Assembly: GCF_002081825.1 (NCBI RefSeq)
Contig: NZ_MUKU01000036.1
Coordinates: forward strand, 1-52,259
DNA length: 52,259 nt
Source of the DNA: Chromobacterium haemolyticum
Lineage (GTDB): Bacteria; Pseudomonadota; Gammaproteobacteria; Burkholderiales; Chromobacteriaceae
Reading direction: 5' to 3'
Made by a program: the position numbers and the translations under genes. Under the pieces are notes generated by a model, which saw only the letters and a list, made by a program, of their open reading frames with translations, searched no databases and had not been told where the DNA came from. Each line of letters begins with the position of its first letter. Position 1 is the stretch's first letter. Below, one piece after another: positions 8,650 through 16,289 of the stretch.

Positions 8650-9177
8650 TTAAACCGCGGCGTTCAGCTTCAGGTCGTAACCGGCCTTGATCACCGCGCC
8701 CATGGTTCCGTCGTTACGCTGTTCGCGGTATTCGAACTCGATCTTGGCGAAGTTGATCTTGATCTCGTCGGTGGGCAGCACGCTTTCCACGTCGCCACTG
8801 CCGTGGCCCATGATGGCGTAGGGCATATTGCCCAGGGTGCGGAACGAGGACACCAGGCCGCTGGCGAAGGTGATGATCATGAAGTCCTGCTGGCCGTTGC
8901 CGGATTTGCGGCAGATCAGCTTGGCGCGCGGGATGTGTTCGCCGGTGGCGCACATCAGGAACAGCTTGGGCGAGGCCTTGTTCGAGACCATGCGGAACTC
9001 GAAGTCCTTCATTTCCACCTTGCCGGCGCCGCCGCCGCTGCCGAAGCCCCATTTGCCCGAGTTCTCCTCGGCCCATTGCCAGCTCTGGATCTGGATCAAG
9101 CCCGTGTACTGCTTGTCAGTTGATTCCCCTTCGACTCCTTCGATCTGTAGAAAGTAGTCAACCAATGCATTTGCCAT
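8650..9177 (-). CDS. hcp: T6SS tail-tube protein Hcp
   Basis: 175 residues from MANALVDYFLQIEGVEGEST. Hcp hexameric rings stack into the inner tube of the T6SS tail, carry small effectors and are secreted. The sequence shows the family pattern: SWQWAEENSGKWGFG, then GKVEMKDFEFRM, LFLMCATGEHIPRAKLICRK and a C-terminal KINFAKIEFEYREQ. The longer frame begins 11 codons upstream. The ATG at 9177 is preferred because a GGAG site lies about 10 bases before it and it matches family N-termini. It sits between tssC and tssE, with 248 bases of untranslated DNA in front, so it probably has its own promoter or processing site. Confidence 0.96.
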   Translation of the reverse strand: MANALVDYFLQIEGVEGESTDKQYTGLIQIQSWQWAEENSGKWGFGSGGGAGKVEMKDFEFRMVSNKASPKLFLMCATGEHIPRAKLICRKSGNGQQDFMIITFASGLVSSFRTLGNMPYAIMGHGSGDVESVLPTDEIKINFAKIEFEYREQRNDGTMGAVIKAGYDLKLNAAV

Positions 9178-9425
9178 GTTGCGATACTCCGAAAAAAAAG
9201 TGATGGACATGCCAGACCTGAAACGGAATGCAAGCGCCGGGGCGACTCAGGTCGTTCCCGCCCCGCGCCAAACCGGCCGCTGTCAAACCCCGCTCACAGC
9301 CTCGCAAGCCGGGGAAAGACAAGCCGAAAACGCTTGAGAAAACGCAATGCGCGAGTAGTGCTTGAGCCTTTGGAAACGGTTTCCAAGGCCGTTTCGCCAA
9401 CGCGCGGCGAACGTGGAGCGGGTTC
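9178..9425 (-). promoter_or_regulatory. tssC-hcp intergenic region with a 17-bp palindrome
   Basis: This 248-base leader precedes hcp. Bases 9370-9386 form an odd-length palindrome, TTGGAAAC-G-GTTTCCAA, resembling an operator more than a terminator because no T-run follows. The 11-mer AAACGCTTGAG at 9328-9338 and the 10-mer GCTTGAGCCT at 9360-9369 both recur upstream of tssA (12540-12553). No sigma-54 site with correct spacing was found. Confidence 0.5.
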
Positions 9426-10937
9426 TCAGCGGGCGACCTCCTGCTTGGCCGACGGCAGCTTGGAAACCAGCCGCAGCGACACGGTCAAGCCCTCCAGCTG
9501 GAAATGCGGGCGCAGGAAAAACTGGGCGCGGTAATAGCCGGGGTTGTCCGGCAACTCGTCCACCAACACCTCGGCCGCGGACAGCGGGCGCTTGGATTTG
9601 GTGATCTCGCTGGAAATGCTCGGGTCGCCGTCCACGTAGTTCATCAGCCAGTCGTTGAGCCAGCGCTGGGTGTCTTCCCGCGATTTGAAGGAGCCGATCT
9701 TGTCGCGGACGATGCATTTGAGGTAATGGGCGAAGCGGCAGGTGGCGAAGATATAGGGCAGCCGCGACGACAGATTGGCGTTGGCGGTGGCGTCGTCGTC
9801 CTCGTACACCGCCGGCCGGTGCACGGTCTTGGCGCCGATGAAGGCCGCCATGTCCGAATTCTTGCGGTAAACCAGCGGCATCAGGCCGGATTCGGACAAC
9901 TCGTGCTCGCGGCGGTCGGAGATGGCGATCTCGGTGGGGCAATGCAACTCCACTTCCTTGTCCTGGGACGGCAGCACGAACTTGGGCAGCACTTCCACCG
10001 CGCCACCGGACTCCACGCCGCGGATCTTGGTGCACCAGCCGTAGGTGCTGAAGGCTCGGGTGATGTTGGCCGCCATTGCGTAAGCAGAGTTGGCCCAGCA
10101 AAAATCGCTGGCGCGGTTGGGGTCCACCTTCTCCTCGAAGCCAAACTCCTCTATCGGCTGGGTTTTGGGCCCGTAAGGCACCCGCGCCAGGAAGCGCGGC
10201 AGCGTCAACGCCAAGTAGCGCGAATCATTGCTTTCACGCAGCCGGCGCCAGAAGGCGTATTCGGTGGCGGTGAATATCTTGGACACGTCGCGCGGGTTGC
10301 CCAACTCGCTCCAGTCGTCCATCTGCAACAGGCTGGGCGCCGCGGCGGAGATAAAGGGCGAGTGCGCGGCGGCGGCGATCTTGGACATCTCGGTCAGCAA
10401 GGCCACGTCCTGGGCGCTGTGATCAAAGTGATAATCGCCGATCAAGCAGCCGAAGGGCTCGCCGCCGAACTGGCCGTACTCCTGCTCGTAGATCATCTTG
10501 AAGATCGGGCTTTGGTCCCACACCACGCCCTTGTAGCGGCGCAGGGTCTTGCCCAGCTCTTTCTTCGACACGTTCAGGTAGCGGATTTTCAGGTTCTCGG
10601 TGGTGTCGGTGTTGGACACCAGGTAGTGCAGGCCGCGCCAGGCGCCTTCCAGCTTCTGGAAATGCTCGTTGTGCAAGACCAGGGTCAGTTGTTCCGAGAT
10701 TTTCCGGTCCAGCTCGGCCACCAGTTGCTCCACCGTCTGCGCCACGTCCTCGCGCACCACCACCCGGCTGCGGCGCGCATAGGCCAGCAAGGTCTGCACC
10801 GCGCTTTGCACCGCCTCGGCGGCTTCATTGGTGCGCGGTCGGAAGGAACGACGCAGGATATCCTTCAGTCCGTCGTCTACCGTCGTTTCAGTCTGGCTGG
10901 CCGCGGCCGGCGCCAGCATCTCGGCATGAGTGCTCAT
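9426..10937 (-). CDS. tssC: T6SS contractile sheath large subunit TssC
   Basis: 503 residues. TssC (VipB/ImpC) pairs with TssB to form the contractile sheath around the Hcp tube. Recognisable family blocks are FQKLEGAWRGLHYLVSNT, the central YGQFGGEPFGCLIGDYHFDH, FLARVPYG and the C-terminal DGDPSISSEITKSKRPLSAA. It begins 4 bases inside the end of tssB. Length and motifs are normal. Confidence 0.97.
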   Translation of the reverse strand: MSTHAEMLAPAAASQTETTVDDGLKDILRRSFRPRTNEAAEAVQSAVQTLLAYARRSRVVVREDVAQTVEQLVAELDRKISEQLTLVLHNEHFQKLEGAWRGLHYLVSNTDTTENLKIRYLNVSKKELGKTLRRYKGVVWDQSPIFKMIYEQEYGQFGGEPFGCLIGDYHFDHSAQDVALLTEMSKIAAAAHSPFISAAAPSLLQMDDWSELGNPRDVSKIFTATEYAFWRRLRESNDSRYLALTLPRFLARVPYGPKTQPIEEFGFEEKVDPNRASDFCWANSAYAMAANITRAFSTYGWCTKIRGVESGGAVEVLPKFVLPSQDKEVELHCPTEIAISDRREHELSESGLMPLVYRKNSDMAAFIGAKTVHRPAVYEDDDATANANLSSRLPYIFATCRFAHYLKCIVRDKIGSFKSREDTQRWLNDWLMNYVDGDPSISSEITKSKRPLSAAEVLVDELPDNPGYYRAQFFLRPHFQLEGLTVSLRLVSKLPSAKQEVAR

Positions 10938-11461
10938 CTTGCCTCCCCGTCGGCTTGGGCCGCCTCGCCCGGCGCGGCGGCGTCGTCCGCGGGCAAATGC
11001 AGGTCTTTCAGCAGCTGCTCGATCAACTCCTCGGCCGCCACCTTGCCGTCCATATAGGTCAACAATTCCTTCAACTGGCTACGCGCGTCCAACAGCACCG
11101 CCAGTTCGGGGATCTTTTTCACCACCGCGGCCGGCTCGAAAGACTCCATGGAGTCGAAGCTCAAGTCGATCGGGATCAAGGTTCCGTCGTCGGTGATCAC
11201 GTTCTTCACGTGGTAGCTGAGTTCCGGCGCGATCTGCGCCATCCTCAGGTCGAAGTTCTCCACGTCGATTTCGGTGAAACGACGGTCTTCCACCGCGCCC
11301 AGCGGCTCGGTGTTGTCGCCGGACAAATCCGCCAACACCCCAGCCACAAAGGGCAGCTCTACCTTTTTCTGCGAACCGTAAACTTCCACGTCGTATTCGA
11401 TCTGCACGCGGGGCGCACGGCTTTCCCCGATGAACTTCTGCGCATCCTTCTGTCGCGCCAT
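10934..11461 (-). CDS. tssB: T6SS contractile sheath small subunit TssB
   Basis: 175 residues. TssB (VipA/ImpB) forms the sheath with TssC; its C-terminal region is what ClpV recognises after contraction in studied systems. Family motifs are RAPRVQIEYDVEVYGSQKKV near the start, ELPFVAGVLADLSG, and IDLSFDSMESFEP in the centre. A GGAAAGGA-type ribosome site lies just before the ATG. It is the second gene of the visible operon, 30 bases after tssA. Confidence 0.97.
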   Translation of the reverse strand: MARQKDAQKFIGESRAPRVQIEYDVEVYGSQKKVELPFVAGVLADLSGDNTEPLGAVEDRRFTEIDVENFDLRMAQIAPELSYHVKNVITDDGTLIPIDLSFDSMESFEPAAVVKKIPELAVLLDARSQLKELLTYMDGKVAAEELIEQLLKDLHLPADDAAAPGEAAQADGEAR

Positions 11462-11491
11462 GGCATATGTCCTTTCCCTAATGTTGCTTGA

Positions 11492-12427
11492 CTACCCTTG
11501 TGAAGACCGGGGGCGATCCAATTTCGCCACCAGCGCATCCGATTCGGCGAACAACTCCGCCATCAACTCTTCAAAACCCGCGCCCAACATCCGCTTGGCG
11601 CGCAGCAGAAAGATCGGCGCCGGGTGTCCCGGCTCGTGCTCGCGGAAATACGCGACAATCAAGTCCAGCGCCGCCGCCACCTCCTCTCGGCTCTTCAAGG
11701 CGCCGGCCGGCAGCGCGCGCGCCGCCGGGGCGGCCTCGCGCAAAACGGGCGCCTCTACGGGGACCGCGGCAAGCGTCGGCGTCAGCGCCGCTTCCAGCTC
11801 ATCCAGCAAGGCGATCAGACCGGCGCAGTCAAACTGCTCGGCAAAGCCTTCGCTCTCGCTCAAATCCGTCAAGCCGGCCAGGCCGGCGCGCAGCCGGGAC
11901 AAGTCCCCCAACGCCCGCTCCCGCGCCGCCGGCCCCGCAGCGGCCGGGTTCTTGGTCAAGTGGCCCACGCTGACCTCGCTGTCCGCGCTTAGCCGGCTAT
12001 GCGTCAGTTGATGCAGGAAGGCCGGCCCGCACAGCCAGGCCAGATGCAAGGCATGGGTTTCGCCCGCCGGCGCGTCCGGCTGGCCGGCCGGCCGGATCTT
12101 TTCCAACGGCTGCGCCGCGATCGCGCCCAACGCCGTCAACCCCTCCGCCGCACCGGCCAGCCCCCTCTGAGCCACCGCGGCGCGCAGCAGCCAAACCCCT
12201 ACCCGCACATCCGCCGCCTTGCTCAACAAGGCGCGGCACGCGCTCTCCACGCTGGTCCAGTGGAAGGGTTCCGCGCCCTTGCGCAGAGGAACGTGGCCCA
12301 CCGCGTCGTATTCGCAGATCGCGGCGTCGACGCGGGCAAAATCGGCGTCGAAATCCAGCTCGTCCAAGACCGGACTTTCCGGCAAGACGATATCGGCGAT
12401 GGCGTAGCTCATGGTTTCAGCGTTCAT
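11492..12427 (-). CDS. tssA: T6SS assembly protein TssA (ImpA family)
   Basis: 311 residues from the ATG at 12427. TssA primes and caps sheath polymerisation at the baseplate. The N-terminal ImpA pattern (residues about 8-70, VLPESPVLDELDFDADFARV and later FHWTSVESACRALLS) is recognisable. The C-terminal part has a TssA-like helical repeat ending in ILLRAKRMLGAG-like text. Alternative starts are GTG at 12460 and ATG at 12412; none has a strong ribosome site, so the exact start is uncertain by up to 11 codons upstream or 5 downstream. It is the first gene of the visible operon. The promoter must lie upstream of 12427. Confidence 0.88.
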   Translation of the reverse strand: MNAETMSYAIADIVLPESPVLDELDFDADFARVDAAICEYDAVGHVPLRKGAEPFHWTSVESACRALLSKAADVRVGVWLLRAAVAQRGLAGAAEGLTALGAIAAQPLEKIRPAGQPDAPAGETHALHLAWLCGPAFLHQLTHSRLSADSEVSVGHLTKNPAAAGPAARERALGDLSRLRAGLAGLTDLSESEGFAEQFDCAGLIALLDELEAALTPTLAAVPVEAPVLREAAPAARALPAGALKSREEVAAALDLIVAYFREHEPGHPAPIFLLRAKRMLGAGFEELMAELFAESDALVAKLDRPRSSQG

Positions 12428-13375
12428 GGCGAAAGTTCGATCCCGGCTGCTGCCCTGCACAGGACAGTCTCAATGTTTTGAATAAGGCGCCGATAAATGC
12501 CTAGCCCTTTCACAAAAACTCGAGAACAAAGTTATAAGCAAACGCTTGAGCCTGTCCAAATAAACGGCCGATGTCGGGTTTACCGGTAAACAAAGGGGAA
12601 ATGGGGGAAAATAGCACGACAATACAAATGCATAATCCGTTTTTCATGACGGACATTCATGCAAGCAATCACCGAATTGCGTAACGGAGCCGTTGGAGGA
12701 AAGGCTTGGCTGAGAGGGGACGGCAGACAAAAGACATGGCAGGAACGCGGCGAAAAACTTAATCGGAGTCGATTTTCAATCAGGCTTTAAAAACATGCGC
12801 CTCGTTCACAAGCTTCAGATTTTATTTGTATTTTCTATGGATATCGACAGAGGTGTGCAAGCGCTGTGCGGGTGCGCTTGCGTGCTTGCACACATTGCCT
12901 CGCTCTAGTGTTCATCAGCGTTCCCGGCTTCCTCAGAAAATGGGGGGTGTCGTTGTGCAATGTGTAAAATACATACTTATTAGGATAATTTTGAGAAAAG
13001 TTTTTTATATTGTGATTTGCTTAGTGTAAATTGGCATAAACAGCACACTCGCTGAAACCTTGTCTCGTATTTCAGTTTTATTAAGTCAATACTTAAAAAA
13101 TCGATGCGCGTCAGCTTGTGATCCGCTCAAAAGCGCAAGGTGCAAATTCACATTTCGGTCAAACCTTGTTGCATTTGATACACAAAGCGTATCCATTGGG
13201 AATGACGCTGTTTTTGCACGTTAGCATATTTAGATGATTGCGCACCTCTCAACGCCTCATTCGCATAAATTAAAAACAAGATTAGGGTTATCCCTAATCT
13301 CAAGCAACAAAATAAACGATTGTTTAACTTGGTAAGTGTTGAGTAATTTTTATTAAAATTTTGACTTACGATAAA
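12428..13375. other. Long AT-rich region without a convincing gene
   Basis: About 950 bases, visibly less GC-rich than both sides. The part next to tssA should hold the T6SS promoter (reading left), including the AAACGCTTGAG copy at 12540-12550. Two short open frames (12826-13029 plus, 13148-13393 minus) have unusual composition and no recognisable domain, and the second starts inside a terminator. I do not call them genes. The region resembles an old insertion or deletion junction beside the Tn3-family fragment. Confidence 0.5.
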
Positions 13376-13410
13376 AATAATAAACCCCGCCATTGACGGG
13401 GTTTATTATT
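13376..13410. terminator. Strong bidirectional terminator
   Basis: Perfect 14-bp stem (AATAATAAACCCCG / CGGGGTTTATTATT) with a 7-base loop and AT-rich flanks that serve as T-runs in both directions. It lies 58 bases after the stop of the transposase fragment and would end its transcript. Confidence 0.85.
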
Positions 13411-13468
13411 GACTGGATCGCCTATTAGATTTGCGTCCAGGTCAAATTCGGTGCTCGATCAAGTCTAC

Positions 13469-14605
13469 TCAAGCAAACTCGTTGGTCTCCAAGGACTTGC
13501 CCACCAGACGCTCTCGCAGATCGAGGATTTCCTTGACCAAAGCGGCGCGTAATTCCAAAACCAAAGCCAGCAAAGTGGCCATGCGCCGGCGAGGCTCCAG
13601 CTTGGCCAGATCTTTGGGCTTCATTTGCCGCCCTTCCGCCGCCAGCTTGCCCATTCGCTGTTGCGACACCAGATTCTGCAAGCCCGCAGGCAACGACAAA
13701 GCATCAATCGCCTTCAATTTTTCCAAATTCTGCAGCATCCGCAGCAAAGCGGCTCGCGCCTGCAACACAATGGCCACCAACGTGGCCATGCGCCGCTGCG
13801 GCTCAAGTTCGGCCAGGTCATGGCAACTCATGCCGTCGCCCGAGCGGGCCAACTCCAGCATCCGCCCCGGCCCCACCAACTGAGTCAAGTGCGTCGGCAA
13901 AGCCAAGGCTTCCACCACCCTCAAGCGCTCCAGCTGCGGCGCCGCGCCGCGCGCCCGATCCGAGTTCAAACGCAGCCAAGCCAAGGTCGTCAGTTTTCCA
14001 CCCTCCCTCAACTCCAGCAAAGCATCCAGCCGTTCGCGCTGGCAGGCGTTCAAAGCGTCGTTGAGCCGAGCGTAGACTTGGCGCGAACCCAAAGTCAGCG
14101 CCGCCGCGCAACTGCGGTCTATCACGCCTATGCTCGGCAGAACGATGCGACGCTGGCGCAACCAGGACACCATCGCTTGCGCCAAGGTCAACGCTTGGTC
14201 GGTTTGATTGGCCAGCCTGGTCAGATGGCGCAATACCGCCTGGCCGTCTTCGGCTCGGTACGGCCTCACCCCCAGATAAGAGTAGAGCTTGACCAAGTGT
14301 TCGCGCCGTGTCTGATCGCGGGTGGCGTAGCGCTCCCAGTCCGACTCCTTCACCCCCAACGCGGTCGCTACCCGCCGCAACAGCCGTGGGGCAGGCTGGC
14401 AGCCCTCGTCCAAAGCGATGCCCGGATGGCGCAAATAGCACAGCAACACGGCCACCCCCAGCCGATTCGCGCTGCCGCGGTGCTGCTGGATCAAAGCGAA
14501 ATCCTGTTCGCTGAAAGCGGTTAACTGATCTAGCTCGTATTCGTCTTCGGGAGGCTCCAGCAAGCTGGCGCGCTCCAATGGCGAGAGCAACGGACGTCTT
14601 GGCAT
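13469..14605 (-). CDS. Truncated Tn3-family transposase, N-terminal domain only, with an internal duplication
   Basis: 378 residues from an ATG at 14605 with a good GGGGAAGAG ribosome site. The first 220 residues (starting MPRRPLLSPLERASLLEPP, with FALIQQHRGSANRLGVAVLL) match the DUF4158 N-terminal domain of Tn3-family transposases, which normally run near 1000 residues. The catalytic DDE domain is absent; the frame stops at NEFA. Residues about 233-288 and 302-357 are two copies of one helical module (LEPQRRMATL / LEPRRRMATL), about 57% identical and aligned without gaps. Complete Tn3 transposases have one such module before the catalytic domain, as far as I recall. It cannot transpose DNA. 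It may be a relic, or a DNA-end-binding fragment that interferes with a full transposase. Confidence 0.75.
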   Translation of the reverse strand: MPRRPLLSPLERASLLEPPEDEYELDQLTAFSEQDFALIQQHRGSANRLGVAVLLCYLRHPGIALDEGCQPAPRLLRRVATALGVKESDWERYATRDQTRREHLVKLYSYLGVRPYRAEDGQAVLRHLTRLANQTDQALTLAQAMVSWLRQRRIVLPSIGVIDRSCAAALTLGSRQVYARLNDALNACQRERLDALLELREGGKLTTLAWLRLNSDRARGAAPQLERLRVVEALALPTHLTQLVGPGRMLELARSGDGMSCHDLAELEPQRRMATLVAIVLQARAALLRMLQNLEKLKAIDALSLPAGLQNLVSQQRMGKLAAEGRQMKPKDLAKLEPRRRMATLLALVLELRAALVKEILDLRERLVGKSLETNEFA

Positions 14606-15121
14606 GATTCTCTTCCCCTGGCCTTGGCCAATGTGCGAAGCGCCGGCGTTTCTGTGGACCAACTGCTTCGCGTCGGCTCCACCGCTCTGAATGGCGGGGT
14701 TGGAGCCGGTGAGGCCCTCTGTCGACGAGATGCCCGCCGGCGAAAGGGCTAACTAAAACATTGTGAAGACTAACTTGCTTCTATAGTAAGCAATACTTTG
14801 TGATTGAGTACCTTTGAGGTAGTTCCCGGAAATATGCCGATTTCTTAATTTCAACGATAAATTAATCGCACGACAAAGAATTTTGCCCCTAAAAAATGCC
14901 TTTGTATTTATTTTGAATGTACCGAGAGATCAAAAACGGCAGGCTTAGATGGGCGTTCCCCAACGTGAGAGCGAGCGGTGGACGCTCTTTGCGGAAAAAG
15001 TTGGGAACTTCTGTCATTCCAAACGAATCCCATGTTTCCATAAAGTGCTTAATATTGTCAGTTTCGCCCGCGGCGACGGCGCTGCCTCCAACGCCGCCCG
15101 CGCTTTGCAAGGGAGACGCCG
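14606..15121. other. Gene-free stretch upstream of the transposase fragment
   Basis: About 515 bases. The part next to 14605 should hold the fragment's promoter. From about 14755 to 14900 the DNA is AT-rich. No 38-bp Tn3-type terminal inverted repeat was recognised. The small minus-strand frame at 14889-15110 has no ribosome site and looks like chance. Confidence 0.4.
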
Positions 15122-15538
15122 ATGTTCGAGTCCTGGATCCGTTTTTCCGTACTCCTGTCTATAGGAGTAACCGTGCTGTCGCTGGCCATCACCGGTTTTC
15201 TGCTGTTTCGCTCTTTCGACTGGACCTCGCAGCTACGCGGCCTGCCCGGTCCCTGGCAGCGCGAAAGCGTGAAAGACGGTATCCGGCTCAACGCCGACGT
15301 GCTGTCAATCCGGCAAACCGGCTTGCTGGTGAACCAAGTGCCGATGATGCGTCTGGAGTTGAAGGTATGGCAGGACGGCTTCAGCCGGGAACTGACGATT
15401 GAAAAACTGATAGACCTGGGCAATATGCCGCGTGCCGGCGAGAAGGTGGAAGTCATGGTGGACCGCCACGATCCATCGCGCGCTTCCTATCTGCGCTTGG
15501 CGCCGGCGGGAGACGCGGCCGCAACGCGTTTCCCCTGA
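15122..15538 (+). CDS. Small membrane-anchored protein of unknown function
   Basis: 138 residues, ATG preceded by GGGAG at the right distance. Residues about 8-30 form one membrane helix (FSVLLSIGVTVLSLAITGFL). The rest is a soluble domain with the pattern 'novel-VLSIRQTGLLVNQVPMMRLEL' followed by GEKVEVMVDRHDPS. That alternation resembles small beta-barrel domains of DUF3592-like proteins, in which a value is passed as 'VN.P...L.L.V'; this is a weak structural analogy, not an assignment. The gene stands alone between the transposon debris and a convergent small gene. No function can be given. Confidence 0.7.
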   Translation: MFESWIRFSVLLSIGVTVLSLAITGFLLFRSFDWTSQLRGLPGPWQRESVKDGIRLNADVLSIRQTGLLVNQVPMMRLELKVWQDGFSRELTIEKLIDLGNMPRAGEKVEVMVDRHDPSRASYLRLAPAGDAAATRFP

Positions 15539-15620
15539 GAGCCGTTTCGAAAGTCCGCTCTGTTTCGCCTGGCGGGACGCGGCGAGTACTCTAACTTCGG
15601 CTCTCAAGTTTGACGCGGCG

Positions 15621-16019
15621 CTAGGCCCGGGTGGGTTTTCGCGGCCGTCTTGCCCGCCGCTGCAACAGCTCTTCCAGTTGGGCGCTGATTTCCAACGACG
15701 CCTTCACACCCAACCCCTGCTGCAATGCGTCGCGCTGCGGCGGCGCGGCCTGAGCGAACAGCATGGTCTCCCGCAACAAGGCGTTCATCGAATCCAGCCC
15801 GCCCTGCGCGTGCGTTTGCAAGCGCGCGTTGATGCGGCGCAGGCTGTCGGCCACGTCGATGGAGTCCGTGACCGCGCTGTTCAGCCGCATCAGCTGCCCT
15901 ATCTTCAGATAGTCCTGCAACTTGATGGCACCGCTTTGGCTCATGGTGAGCACCAGGCCTTCGATGATTCTCTCCAGCGCGGCTTGCCGCGCAACCAGCA
16001 TCTCCAGAATGTCATCCAT
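15621..16019 (-). CDS. Small helical protein of unknown function
   Basis: 132 residues. The ATG at 16019 is preferred over the GTG two codons upstream because GAGGAG lies 5 bases before it. The protein is almost entirely predicted helix (MDDILEMLVARQAALERIIE..., LRRINARLQTHAQGGLDSM), has no membrane segment, and ends with a basic tail RRARRPRKPTRA that could contact nucleic acid. No family was recognised. It is convergent with the small membrane protein gene at 15122 and separated from purF by the purF terminator, so it is probably transcribed alone. Confidence 0.65.
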   Translation of the reverse strand: MDDILEMLVARQAALERIIEGLVLTMSQSGAIKLQDYLKIGQLMRLNSAVTDSIDVADSLRRINARLQTHAQGGLDSMNALLRETMLFAQAAPPQRDALQQGLGVKASLEISAQLEELLQRRARRPRKPTRA

Positions 16020-16247
16020 ATCCACTCCTCAATATCAGGCGCGTCAAAGGCAGACTAACAAGTAAACAGTTTTAAATACATATTAATTTAGACCAGTTTA
16101 CGCATCCGCTTTATCACGCCGGGTTTTTATCGGCTTATGGCATCAAATATTCAATATGGGAAACGGGTTTGGCAAGCGAAATACCGCAAGACTCAGGCAT
16201 TGTCAGTGTGTCTGTCGCCAAATTGCGTCGCGACGACAGACAAAAAA

Positions 16248-16268
16248 GCGGCGGGCAATGCCCGCCGC
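16248..16268 (-). terminator. purF terminator
   Basis: GCGGCGGGC, loop AAT, GCCCGCCGC, then TTTTTTG on the minus strand. It lies 22 bases after the purF stop. Confidence 0.85.
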
Positions 16269-16289
16269 CGTTCGGAAGTTAAATCACTA

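Noticed and set aside
12531-12560. Sigma-54-like GG/GC elements upstream of tssA
   Set aside because: The distance between GG and GC is one base too long for a functional -24/-12 promoter.
12900-12960. CTCAGAAAA-containing sequence resembling a Tn3-type terminal repeat
   Set aside because: Only about ten bases match and the rest of a 38-base end is absent.
13148-13393. 81-codon minus-strand frame in the AT-rich island
   Set aside because: Starts inside the terminator hairpin, has no ribosome site and no recognisable similarity.
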